Shown here: piece after piece, positions 18,380 through 27,161 of the stretch
How the letters are laid out: each line of letters opens with the position of its first letter
Numbering within the stretch: the first letter of the stretch is position 1
NCBI RefSeq assembly: GCF_011421425.1
Contig: NZ_WPCW01000001.1
Span: 62,001-126,000 of the forward strand
Source: Streptococcus catagoni
GTDB lineage: Bacteria > Bacillota > Bacilli > Lactobacillales > Streptococcaceae
DNA: 64,000 nt
Direction of reading: 5' to 3'
Translations under genes and position numbers: made by a program
The notes under the pieces: model-generated
The model's input: only the letters and a program-made list of their open reading frames with translations
Databases searched by the model: none
What the model was told of the DNA's origin: nothing

Positions 18380-19435
18380 ATGATAAATTATTCAAATAAC
18401 ATTGTACAAAAAGATTTACAGCAAATCATAGGAGACACTTCAGTTTCTTGGGAAAAATTAGCCAATAAAACGGTCCTTATTACAGGAGCTAATAGCATGT
18501 TGGCTACCTACATGATTTACACCTTAGTATTTTTAAATGAGGCTAAGCATCTCAATATAAGTATTGTTGCTACAGCAAGAAATCTTGAAAAAGCTCAACA
18601 ACGTTTTGGAGAATTAGTCAGTGGTCATAAAATAGACCTGCTAGAATATGATGTCAATCTTCCCTTAACCTATGATCAGGATGTTCATTACTTGGTACAT
18701 GCGGCTAGTAATGCTAGTCCCCAGTTTATCATGAAAGATCCAGTTGGAATTTTCAAGGCCAATACACTGGGAACCTTAAACTTACTTGATTTTTCACAGC
18801 AAAAATCTCTTGAGAATTTCTTATTTATGTCTACAAGAGAAGTTTATGGAAAATCCATTAGTGATGATATTGACGAAGAGTCCTATGGTCCATTTGATAT
18901 TCTTGAGAGTAGAGCCTGCTATCCCGAAAGTAAGCGAGCAGCAGAGACTTTGCTACGTTCTTATTATGATCAGTATGGTATTCCCTTTACCATCGCAAGA
19001 CTTGCCCATGTTTATGGACCAGGAATGGAAGTGAACAATGATGGTAGAATAATGAGCGATCTAGTGAATAATGTTTTGAGAAATGAAGATATTATTCTTA
19101 AAAGTGATGGTTCAGCAGAACGAGCATTTTGTTACTTATCTGATGCTACTTGTGCCCTATTTTTAATTCTTTTGGATGGAGAAATAGGCCAAGCCTACAA
19201 TGTCGCTAATGAAGATGAACCAGTGATGATTCGTGATCTAGCTGACTTATTGGTCAAGCTATTCCCTGAAAAAGGTTTAAAGGTTGTCTTTGATATACCA
19301 AAAGAGACTAGCAAGGCCTATAGCAAAATGGGAAGAACACGATTAAACACAAAAAAATTAGAAAAATTAGGTTGGCATCGTGATTTTTCATTAATTGATG
19401 GCATTAAAAATACAATTTTAAGTTTCGAGGAATAA
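18380..19435 (+). CDS. extended short-chain dehydrogenase / NAD-dependent sugar epimerase
   Basis: 351-residue extended SDR. The nucleotide-binding motif reads LITGANSMLATYM, so the usual last glycine of GxxGxxG is replaced. The catalytic Ser-Thr-Arg (MSTREVYGKS) and the Tyr-x3-Lys (CYPESKRAAE) are intact, and LAHVYGPGM follows. It follows the cytidylyltransferase by 1 base. It may make or reduce the sugar that is activated as a CDP-alditol, or may epimerise a nucleotide sugar; these cannot be told apart by eye. ATG 18380 is preferred over 18368, which lies within the previous gene. Confidence 0.82.
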   Translation: MINYSNNIVQKDLQQIIGDTSVSWEKLANKTVLITGANSMLATYMIYTLVFLNEAKHLNISIVATARNLEKAQQRFGELVSGHKIDLLEYDVNLPLTYDQDVHYLVHAASNASPQFIMKDPVGIFKANTLGTLNLLDFSQQKSLENFLFMSTREVYGKSISDDIDEESYGPFDILESRACYPESKRAAETLLRSYYDQYGIPFTIARLAHVYGPGMEVNNDGRIMSDLVNNVLRNEDIILKSDGSAERAFCYLSDATCALFLILLDGEIGQAYNVANEDEPVMIRDLADLLVKLFPEKGLKVVFDIPKETSKAYSKMGRTRLNTKKLEKLGWHRDFSLIDGIKNTILSFEE

Positions 19436-19442
19436 TAAAGTA

Positions 19443-20378
19443 ATGGTAAAAACAGCAGTACTAATGGCGACTTACAATGGTCAACATTTTATAGAAGATC
19501 AACTGGATTCTATTAAAAATCAGACCTTGAGTCCTGATTATGTATTGATGAGAGATGATTGTTCAACGGATAAAACTGTTGAAGTTGTCACCAATTATAT
19601 AAAAGAAAATGAGCTAAAGGGTTGGCAGATCATCTCCAATGACACAAATTTAGGTTGGCGTCTCAATTTTAGGCAGCTACTCCTAGATAGTCTGCCTCTA
19701 GATGTGGATTATCTTTTTTTTAGCGACCAAGATGATCTCTGGTATCTTGATAAAAATGAAAAACAAGTTAAGATAATGGAGAGTCATCCCAATATTGATG
19801 TATTAAGTGCTGATATTGATATCAAGAAAATGTCTGAAGAGGCTACAGAACCAAATAATTTTAAATTTGATACTAGCCAAGACTTATCACAATACCCCCT
19901 AGATTTTTCCTATCATAACTACCGTCAAGGTTGGACTTTTTGCCTGCGAAAATCCTTAGTAGACCTTATTATGCCTCATTATAAAAGTGGTTTAATCCTC
20001 TCTCATGATAATCTGATGACAGGTATTTCAAGTCTGCTAGGAAGTGGATACAACTATAATCATCCTGTTGGACTTCACAAGCGTCATGCCACTAATGCCA
20101 GTGGGAATTTACTTAATATCCATAGCAGCCATGATAGGCATCTTGCTGAATTAAAACTGGTTCTTAGTTATTTTACGATTGCTAGAGATGTATTGACCCA
20201 GTTACAGCACAAAAACTTAAGCACAATCAATCACTACTATGCTTTTAATCAGAAGAGACTTGACAATGCTAAGAAGCGCAAATTGATGGCCACTCTAGCT
20301 CAGGTTTGTTTCAAGGGAAACTATTATGATAGCTTTTCAAATAGAGTAAGAGATCTCATTTTTATATTCAAAAAATAA
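19443..20378 (+). CDS. family 2 glycosyltransferase
   Basis: 311-residue GT-A enzyme. LMATYNGQHFIEDQL starts the fold, RDDCSTDKT (Cys in place of Gly) near residue 36 forms the sugar-nucleotide site, and FFSDQDDLWY near 97 carries the metal-binding acids. It is related to the RgpB/GacC-like enzymes at 9944 and 12991, so three members of one subfamily occur in this locus, probably by duplication. It likely adds a rhamnose or related sugar; acceptor and linkage are unknown. It starts 7 bases after the SDR gene. Confidence 0.85.
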   Translation: MVKTAVLMATYNGQHFIEDQLDSIKNQTLSPDYVLMRDDCSTDKTVEVVTNYIKENELKGWQIISNDTNLGWRLNFRQLLLDSLPLDVDYLFFSDQDDLWYLDKNEKQVKIMESHPNIDVLSADIDIKKMSEEATEPNNFKFDTSQDLSQYPLDFSYHNYRQGWTFCLRKSLVDLIMPHYKSGLILSHDNLMTGISSLLGSGYNYNHPVGLHKRHATNASGNLLNIHSSHDRHLAELKLVLSYFTIARDVLTQLQHKNLSTINHYYAFNQKRLDNAKKRKLMATLAQVCFKGNYYDSFSNRVRDLIFIFKK

Positions 20379-20388
20379 CGGAGTTTCA

Positions 20389-21744
20389 ATGAAATTTATA
20401 ACTAAAAATGCTTTAAATTTATTTTCAAATAAAACAATCCATAAAACTTTTTTGGTTATTGGATTGACAATAACGATGTTCTTTAGTTTTTTACTACCCT
20501 TTTTCAATGAACCTGATGGACAATACCACCTTGCGGTGTCAGGAAGAATATCAAATAGCGTCATTGATACATCTAAATACGGTGAGATGAACATTACTTC
20601 AGGTATGAAGAGCCAAAAGGACTCTTACAAGGATGGGACTCGTTTTGAAAAGTACTATTTAAATAAAGCCAACTTTATTTCTTGGAAACAGGCACCTAGA
20701 GAAATTAATTATTCTAAGTTTAATTTTGTCTTTTGGGGACATCTCATACCAGCTTTTGGATTAAAGGTCGGCAGAATAGTTTACCCTTCTATGGGTTCAA
20801 TGATCACCTTCGCCAGGCTGATAACATCCTTTTTTGCCATTGTCTCGCTGACTTTTATTATCAAAAACTTAAAAAAAGCCAAGCTTATTTATTTTGCAGT
20901 CTTTTTAAGCCCAGTTGCCCTCAATTCCTTTGCAAGCTTGTCTTATGATGCAACAGGTTTTGTTATAGTAGCTGCCTTTGTAGCCATCTTGATTAATATT
21001 CTGGTGGATAAGGAGCTGACCAAAAAACGCATCGCACTCTTATTAGCGACCTGCTTCTTAATAATTATTGCTTGTAAACAGAATTACTGGCTCTTATTAT
21101 TATTAACTCCATTTGTTCTGATGGAGGCAAATCATCAGTTTTCTCAAAAACTCAAGCTAAGGTTTTTAAAAGTAGTAGAACTCTTTAAAAAGAAGTGGTG
21201 GTTAAAGTTTTTAGCTGCCTTCATGGTTTTAGCCTTTGCTTTTCTCATAACACGTTCTCACGGTGGTATATTTGTTGTCTTTAGACGTTATTTGATGACC
21301 TTTGGCTATAATTATTCAGGTGCTAATTTGTTAAGTAACGATATCACCTCTTGGCTAGCAGCTCCTTACCCTAGTGAAAATTATATTCCAACCTGGGTCT
21401 CTGCTGTTTGGTACCTGATGGTCTTTGCCATTCTCTTTTCAGAAGAAAAGTTCATCAAAAACAAATATATTGGTTACTTGTTCTTAGTCTTCTTTTTCAT
21501 TGGCGTTTTCGGGGTTTATTTCATAATGTTGGAATACAACGGAGCCCGTACCAGCTATATCGAAGGAGTACAGGGACGATACTTTACCCCAACCATTATC
21601 CTCCTTCAGGTCTTTGCTGCAAGTGTAAAAACAAGGATCAATGAGTATGGACAAAAATTAACCCCTCTCTTTTTAACAGGACTGATTGTCGTATCAAATG
21701 GTCTGCTCTTATTTGATACCGTCGTTGGACTAATTATGAGGTAA
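20389..21744 (+). CDS. multispanning GT-C type glycosyltransferase, GacL-like (DUF2142)
   Basis: 451-residue integral membrane protein. A first helix near residue 18-37 leads to an outer loop carrying the acidic motif NEPDGQYHLAV, typical of GT-C enzymes that use polyprenyl-phosphate sugars. About nine further hydrophobic segments follow. Family resemblance is to DUF2142 proteins, including S. pyogenes GacL, which transfers GlcNAc from undecaprenyl phosphate to the rhamnan outside the membrane. With the GacI-like, GacJ-like and flippase genes it makes a complete extracellular side-chain module. The ribosome-binding site is weak (cggag). Sugar identity is inferred. Confidence 0.82.
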   Translation: MKFITKNALNLFSNKTIHKTFLVIGLTITMFFSFLLPFFNEPDGQYHLAVSGRISNSVIDTSKYGEMNITSGMKSQKDSYKDGTRFEKYYLNKANFISWKQAPREINYSKFNFVFWGHLIPAFGLKVGRIVYPSMGSMITFARLITSFFAIVSLTFIIKNLKKAKLIYFAVFLSPVALNSFASLSYDATGFVIVAAFVAILINILVDKELTKKRIALLLATCFLIIIACKQNYWLLLLLTPFVLMEANHQFSQKLKLRFLKVVELFKKKWWLKFLAAFMVLAFAFLITRSHGGIFVVFRRYLMTFGYNYSGANLLSNDITSWLAAPYPSENYIPTWVSAVWYLMVFAILFSEEKFIKNKYIGYLFLVFFFIGVFGVYFIMLEYNGARTSYIEGVQGRYFTPTIILLQVFAASVKTRINEYGQKLTPLFLTGLIVVSNGLLLFDTVVGLIMR

Positions 21745-21748
21745 GCTG

Positions 21749-23173
21749 ATGAAATTAGTAAAAAATATCATTTATAATACCTCCTATCAAATTCTGACTC
21801 TGATCATTCCTTTGTTTACAGTTCCTTATGTATCGCGTGTTTTATCACCAGAAGGAGTGGGGATTAATGCCTACACAAATGCCATTGTAACCTATTTCAC
21901 CTTAATTGGAGCACTAGGTATTGCTCTTTATGGGAACAGAGAGATTGCCTTTGTCCAAAAAAATAAATACCGAAGAAGTAAGGTTTTTTGGGAATTGGTT
22001 TTCTTAAAGACTATTTCTGTAGGCCTAACATCGCTATTATTTTTAGCCTTTGTCTTTTTTGCCAAGGATTTACAAATTTATTATCTCTTAAATGGGATCA
22101 ATTTAATTGCAACCTTAACAGATATTTCATGGTATTTCATTGGTGTTGAAGATTTCAAAAAAATAGTTATCAGAAATACCTTTGTCAAACTAACAACAGT
22201 CATCTTGACTTTTGTCCTTGTTAGAACAAAGGCTGATTTGGGACTCTATATTTTCTTGATTTCTTTTTCTATGCTTTTGGGAAATCTGACAGTATGGCCG
22301 TTTTTAACCAAAGAAGTCATTTGGATTCCCTTGAAAAAACTATCTATAGGTCAACACATTAAACCAACCTTGATGCTATTTTTGCCACAAATTACCATGC
22401 AAATTTATTTGTCCTTAAATAAGAGCATGCTGGGGGCTTTAGATGGCGTGGTTAGTTCAGGTTACTTTGATCAATCAGATAAGCTAATCCGTATTTTATT
22501 CACGATTGTTACAGCAATTGGGGGCGTTTTTTTACCACGTCTGTCTAGTTTATTCTCAATGGGTCAACAACTTGAAGCAAAACGTTTACTCTTAAAACTA
22601 GTGGATTTAAGTAACGCAATTTCCATGCTGATGATTGGTGGGGTAGTAGGAGTGTCTTCTACCTTTGCTGTTTTTTTCTTTGGTAAGGGCTATGAACCAG
22701 TTGGTCCATTAATGGCTGTTCAGTCCTTAATGATTATCTTTATTTCTTATGGGAATGCCTTAGGAACGCAGTATTTACTAGCTTCTAAGAGAACCACAGC
22801 CTATACCATGTCTGCAGTTGCCGGACTGATTACAAATGTTGTCTTAAACTTGTTACTCATCCCTATCTTAGGAACAATGGGCGCAGTGATTTCAACAGTT
22901 ATAACAGAATTGGTTGTATCTGGCTATCAGGCTATTTCCCTCAGGGATATTTTTACCTTTAAAGAATTAACAAGAGGTTTGTTACGTTATTCAGTTGCTG
23001 CCACTGTAGTAGCTGTTCTTATTCATTATTTAAATACCATTATGAATGCAACCTTAATAAATTACGGGCTGCAGGCACTCTTGGGAACCTTAATTTATGT
23101 TATCATTGTTTATGTAACAAGGACACCTGTCTTAGAACTATTTAAAGATATGAGAAGAGATAAAAATGCTTAA
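21749..23173 (+). CDS. Wzx/RfbX-type polysaccharide flippase (GacK-like)
   Basis: 474-residue protein of the polysaccharide transport (MATE-like Wzx) family with about 12-14 hydrophobic segments. The N-terminal block NTSYQILTLIIPLFTVPYVS and YTNAIVTYFTLIGALGIALY are typical. It would flip a lipid-linked sugar or oligosaccharide across the membrane. In S. pyogenes the analogous GacK is proposed to flip the undecaprenyl-phosphate sugar. Here it is the only exporter visible in the locus, so it might also carry the polymer. It starts 4 bases after the GT-C gene and overlaps the next gene by 8 bases. Confidence 0.9.
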   Translation: MKLVKNIIYNTSYQILTLIIPLFTVPYVSRVLSPEGVGINAYTNAIVTYFTLIGALGIALYGNREIAFVQKNKYRRSKVFWELVFLKTISVGLTSLLFLAFVFFAKDLQIYYLLNGINLIATLTDISWYFIGVEDFKKIVIRNTFVKLTTVILTFVLVRTKADLGLYIFLISFSMLLGNLTVWPFLTKEVIWIPLKKLSIGQHIKPTLMLFLPQITMQIYLSLNKSMLGALDGVVSSGYFDQSDKLIRILFTIVTAIGGVFLPRLSSLFSMGQQLEAKRLLLKLVDLSNAISMLMIGGVVGVSSTFAVFFFGKGYEPVGPLMAVQSLMIIFISYGNALGTQYLLASKRTTAYTMSAVAGLITNVVLNLLLIPILGTMGAVISTVITELVVSGYQAISLRDIFTFKELTRGLLRYSVAATVVAVLIHYLNTIMNATLINYGLQALLGTLIYVIIVYVTRTPVLELFKDMRRDKNA

Positions 23174-23999
23174 AATTTTAGCAGGGATTGTGACTTTCAA
23201 TCCTGACTTAGGTAGATTGGAAGAAAATATCAATGCCGTTGTCAATCAGGTTGATGACCTCATTATTGTCGACAATGGTTCAGATAATCTATCAGAAATA
23301 AAAAGAAAATTCACAACAATAAAAATAATAGAGCTAAATGAAAATTTAGGAATTGCTTGCGCTTTAAATAAAATTGGAGTCTATGCTATAGAGCATCAGT
23401 TTGATTGGTTTTTGACCTTGGATCAAGATACCATTGTTAAAAAGGAGTTAATAGCTACCTACAAGCAGTATAAGGATCTGCTCAGAGCCGGAATGCTAAC
23501 CTGCCTCTTCCAAGACTTAAACAAGGAAAAGGTCGTTGAAACTGATAAAGACTATGAGGTTGTTGAAAAGTGCATAACCTCTGCGGCCCTTATGAAAACA
23601 GAGATCTTCAAAAATTCTGATGGTTTTGATGAGCAAATGTTTATAGATTTAGTGGATTATGATATAAACTATCATTATAGTCAGCTCGGCTATTATACCT
23701 ATAGGATTAATAAGCTCGGATTTTACCATGAAGTGGGAAATGCCAAGCAGAAAAAATTGTTTGGAAAAGTTTTCTATGTCTATAACCATTCCGCATTTAG
23801 AAAGTATTATATGATCCGAAATGCCCTATACTTAGATCGAAAATATGGGAAAGACATTACAAAGGGTAATACAGCCTTTATTAGAGACGAATTTATCAGA
23901 GTTTTACTTTTTGAGTCTGAAAAAAGACAGAAATTGCTAGCCATGATAAAAGGCTTGCGTGATGGATTAATGATGAAGGTGAAAAGAAATGAAGACTAG
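23166..23999 (+). CDS. family 2 glycosyltransferase, rhamnosyltransferase-like
   Basis: 277-residue GT2 enzyme of the RfbF/WbbL-like rhamnosyltransferase group. It has GIVTFNPDLGRLEENI, the sugar-nucleotide motif IIVDNGSDN near residue 35, and the acidic LTLDQDTIV near 84. It is of a different subfamily from the RgpB-like enzymes in this locus. Overlaps with the flippase (8 bases) and with the next transferase (11 bases) show tight translational coupling. It probably extends a side chain with rhamnose; acceptor unknown. Confidence 0.85.
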   Translation: MLKILAGIVTFNPDLGRLEENINAVVNQVDDLIIVDNGSDNLSEIKRKFTTIKIIELNENLGIACALNKIGVYAIEHQFDWFLTLDQDTIVKKELIATYKQYKDLLRAGMLTCLFQDLNKEKVVETDKDYEVVEKCITSAALMKTEIFKNSDGFDEQMFIDLVDYDINYHYSQLGYYTYRINKLGFYHEVGNAKQKKLFGKVFYVYNHSAFRKYYMIRNALYLDRKYGKDITKGNTAFIRDEFIRVLLFESEKRQKLLAMIKGLRDGLMMKVKRNED

Positions 24000-25122
24000 G
24001 AAAACAATTGTTTTTTTCTCTGGTTACTTTCTCCCTTTTTTAGGGGGGATTGAACGCTATACAGACAAATTAACCAATGAACTCGTAAAGTTAGGCTATG
24101 ATATTATCATTGTTACTTCTAATCATGATCACTTACCAGATTTTGAAGAAGATAATCATCGAAGAATATATCGACTGCCAACTAAAGATTTATTTAAGCA
24201 GCGTTATCCAATAATAGATAAGAATGCTAAGTTTAAAGAGCTCTATGCCCAGCTAGAAAATGAAGAAGCAGATTATGTGATTTGTAATACACGTTTTCAG
24301 TTAACAACTCCTCTGGGGTTAGCATTTGCCAAGAAAAAAAAGATTCCAAGTTTAGTCTTAGATCATGGTAGCAGTCATTTTACAGTTAATAATAAGCTGC
24401 TTGATGTTTTTGGTGCTTTTTATGAACACTTACTGACGGCCTATGTCAAATCCTTTAAGCCAAACTTTTTTGCAGTTTCACATAGAAGCTCTGATTGGCT
24501 GAAACATTTTCATATTGAGACTAAAGGAGTTATTTACAATTCCGTCTCGGAAGATCTTAACCTTGCCTTTAAAGATGCTTCCTCTCTTGAGAAAGATGAA
24601 AAGGACATCTATATTAGCTATGCCGGCCGGATTTTAAGAGAAAAAGGAGTGGAAATGTTAGTGAGAGCATTCTCCGCAGCACAATTTCCTCCTCATATCC
24701 ATTTACAGATAGCAGGAGATGGCCCCTTACTTGCTGAACTGCAGGCTCAAAATAAAAATGCCAACATTCATTTCCTAGGTAAGCTCAATTTTGATCAAAC
24801 TATGGCTTTAATGTCTCAAACAGATATCTTTGTCTATCCTTCAATGTATCCAGAGGGCTTGCCAACCTCTATTCTTGAAGCTGGACTTTTAGGATGTGCA
24901 ATCATTGCCACTGATAGAGGAGGAACAACAGAAGTTATCACTGATCGTAGCTTAGGAATCATAATAGAAGAAAATGAGGGGGCGCTGCAATCGGCCTTAG
25001 AAGAATTAGTCAACCATCCTGATAAGCGTAATGAACTTAAAAGGAACATCCAAAAAAGGATAAAAGACAACTTTGTTTGGGAAAAGACAGCTAAAAAATT
25101 AGTTAAGGAACTTTTTCCTTAA
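23989..25122 (+). CDS. family 4 glycosyltransferase
   Basis: 377-residue GT-B fold enzyme. The N-terminal acceptor domain starts FFSGYFLPFLGGIERYTDKL. The C-terminal GT4 domain has YAGRILREKGVEMLVRAF near residue 210 and the donor-binding E-x7-E in YPEGLPTSILEAGLLG near 286. It retains configuration and uses a nucleotide sugar in the cytoplasm. It is the last transferase of the operon; the wall amidase begins 28 bases after its stop with no evident terminator between, so cotranscription is likely. Donor sugar unknown. Confidence 0.87.
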   Translation: MKTRKTIVFFSGYFLPFLGGIERYTDKLTNELVKLGYDIIIVTSNHDHLPDFEEDNHRRIYRLPTKDLFKQRYPIIDKNAKFKELYAQLENEEADYVICNTRFQLTTPLGLAFAKKKKIPSLVLDHGSSHFTVNNKLLDVFGAFYEHLLTAYVKSFKPNFFAVSHRSSDWLKHFHIETKGVIYNSVSEDLNLAFKDASSLEKDEKDIYISYAGRILREKGVEMLVRAFSAAQFPPHIHLQIAGDGPLLAELQAQNKNANIHFLGKLNFDQTMALMSQTDIFVYPSMYPEGLPTSILEAGLLGCAIIATDRGGTTEVITDRSLGIIIEENEGALQSALEELVNHPDKRNELKRNIQKRIKDNFVWEKTAKKLVKELFP

Positions 25123-25150
25123 TCATTTTAAGTAGTCTTTGGAGAGAGAA

Positions 25151-27076
25151 ATGAAAAAAAGTTATAAAAGCAAAAAGTTCTATTTATTGGCAGGATTCAC
25201 CTTGGCAAACCTTATGGCAGTGGGTCTAGTTCAGGCAGAAGAAAAGACCAGTGATCAAAGTAAATTGCAGACTCTTAATCAAGCTGATTATTCTAGTCCA
25301 TCTAAAGCAGTTGCTAGCAATCCTCTATCTGTCCAATTTGATCAGACAGGATCTCTAAGCTCAAGTGGGCAGGCTAATGTTATTGTTGATAAGACAACTC
25401 AACAAAGTAGTAGTGAAACAACCCTTAAATCTTCTCAAGAGCAGCCAGTGAGTCAGAGCCCAAAGGCAAAGGAGGAAGTCGTAGTCGTAAAAAGCTCGAC
25501 AAGTAGTGGAAGTATTGCCAATGCTAGTCTAAGTAAGCAATCAGCTAGTGTCGCAGATAGACCAGAACCTAATATTTCTTATGCTAGCCATGTTAAGGAT
25601 ATAGGTTGGCAGGCACCAGTCAAAGAAGGTCAAATCAGTGGAACTAGTGGACAATCAAAGCGAGTTGAGGCTATTCAGATAAGTTTAGATGCACCTTATG
25701 AATCTGATATTGAGTACGCTTCACATGTGGCAGGTTTGGGTTGGCAGCCTACTGTTTCAGCTGGTCAAATCAGTGGAACTACAGGAAAATCCAGAGCTAT
25801 TGAAGCAATTCAAATTAATTTAAAGGGTGAATTAGCTCTTTATTATGATATCTACTACAGAACGCATATTGCTAGTTATGGTTGGTTAGGCTGGGCAAAA
25901 AATGGGGCTAGTGCAGGTAGCCAAGGCTTATCCAAGCAACTAGAAGCCTATGAAATTCAACTAGTTAAAAAAGGTGATCTGGTGTCCTTTGATACTAATA
26001 ATTCTTTTCTCATCTTTACAAAACCCAAATTAACATATCAGGCTCATGTTCAAAAAGATGGTTGGCAAAACTTTGTGACTGAAGGTCAAAGAGCAGGTAC
26101 AACAGCAGAGTCAAAAAGGATTGAAGCTTTTAAAGTCTTTTTAGGTTCAACACGTTTTGGAGATATCCAGTATCAGTCTCATGTTCAAGACATAGGTTGG
26201 CAAGACTATGTGTCTTCTGGTCAAATCAGTGGAACCACAGGACAGTCTAGAAGAGTGGAAGCAGTGAGACTAAGACTGACAGGCTATTTAGCACAACGCT
26301 ATAGCATTAAATATCGTGTTCATGTCCAAGATATAGGCTGGCAAGATTGGGTTTATGATAATTATTTTGCTGGAACAACAGGTAAGGGCAAACGCATTGA
26401 AGCCATAGAAATTCAAATGGTAACCAAGGTTGCTAAACCAAGAGGACTTTCTGCTTCTCAGGGTAATTATGGTGTAGTCAATAGAGTGATTTACCTTGAT
26501 GCAGGTCACGGTGGCTATGATTCAGGAGCTTCTTATTTTAACCAGGATGAAAAGGTTCTCAATCTACAAATGCAAAATCTAGTTAAGGCCAAACTGGAAA
26601 CAGCTGGCTATACTGTTTTAACAACTAGAACATCAGATACCTACGTAGATTTGATTCCAAGATCAGAAAAAGCTAATCAGTCCCTTTCTGACTTGTTTAT
26701 TAGTCTACATTTTAATGCTGCACCTAATGACTCAGCAAATGGTATTGAAACTTACTATTATCAATATTACGAAGAATACCCTTCAGCCATTAATCAAGAT
26801 TACCATAACGATGCAGAAAGGCTGGCTAGAAGTTCATATTTGGCGGAAGCTATCCAAGCGGCTACTGTCTTAAATACCAAGGCTAAAAACAATGGTGTTT
26901 TAAGAAATACCTTTGCTGTTCTTAGAGAAACCACAGCTCCAGCTGTCCTCTTAGAATTAGGCTACATGTCAAACCAGGCAGAATTTCAAAAGATAAATAC
27001 GGCAGCTTATCAAGAAAAACTAGCTCAAGGTATTGTATCGGGGATTTTATCTTATTATAAAGCCTATACCATTTAG
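25151..27076 (+). CDS. secreted N-acetylmuramoyl-L-alanine amidase with six ChW repeats
   Basis: 641-residue secreted wall hydrolase. A signal peptide (LLAGFTLANLMAVGLVQAEE) is followed by a Ser/Thr-rich linker to about residue 138. Six ChW (clostridial hydrophobic, W-conserved) repeats of about 45-50 residues follow, each with a GW core and a G-x-SGTTGxSxRVEAI-like end, to about residue 432. The C-terminal Amidase_3 domain spans about 444-640 with the zinc ligands and base in YLDAGHGG, EKVLNL, SLHFNA and LLELGY. It cleaves the stem-peptide amide bond of peptidoglycan. The ATG at 25151 follows ggagag. Lying directly after the polysaccharide genes, its repeats may bind wall glycan (inference). 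Confidence 0.9.
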   Translation: MKKSYKSKKFYLLAGFTLANLMAVGLVQAEEKTSDQSKLQTLNQADYSSPSKAVASNPLSVQFDQTGSLSSSGQANVIVDKTTQQSSSETTLKSSQEQPVSQSPKAKEEVVVVKSSTSSGSIANASLSKQSASVADRPEPNISYASHVKDIGWQAPVKEGQISGTSGQSKRVEAIQISLDAPYESDIEYASHVAGLGWQPTVSAGQISGTTGKSRAIEAIQINLKGELALYYDIYYRTHIASYGWLGWAKNGASAGSQGLSKQLEAYEIQLVKKGDLVSFDTNNSFLIFTKPKLTYQAHVQKDGWQNFVTEGQRAGTTAESKRIEAFKVFLGSTRFGDIQYQSHVQDIGWQDYVSSGQISGTTGQSRRVEAVRLRLTGYLAQRYSIKYRVHVQDIGWQDWVYDNYFAGTTGKGKRIEAIEIQMVTKVAKPRGLSASQGNYGVVNRVIYLDAGHGGYDSGASYFNQDEKVLNLQMQNLVKAKLETAGYTVLTTRTSDTYVDLIPRSEKANQSLSDLFISLHFNAAPNDSANGIETYYYQYYEEYPSAINQDYHNDAERLARSSYLAEAIQAATVLNTKAKNNGVLRNTFAVLRETTAPAVLLELGYMSNQAEFQKINTAAYQEKLAQGIVSGILSYYKAYTI

Positions 27077-27082
27077 ATTGGA

Positions 27083-27124
27083 GACTTAAAAAACTTCTTG
27101 TTAACAGGTTTTTTAAGTCTTTTT
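27083..27124 (+). terminator. terminator of the polysaccharide/amidase operon
   Basis: A perfect 12-bp stem (GACTTAAAAAAC at 27083-27094 with 27108-27119) is followed by T residues. It separates the surface locus from pepT. Confidence 0.85.
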
Positions 27125-27125
27125 A

Positions 27126-27134
27126 TGCTATAAT
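27126..27134 (+). promoter_or_regulatory. extended -10 promoter of pepT
   Basis: TGCTATAAT (27126-27134) is a consensus extended -10; the -35 position falls in the preceding terminator stem and is poor. Confidence 0.55.
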
Positions 27135-27161
27135 AAAAGTGAGAAATTATTGAGGTGATTT

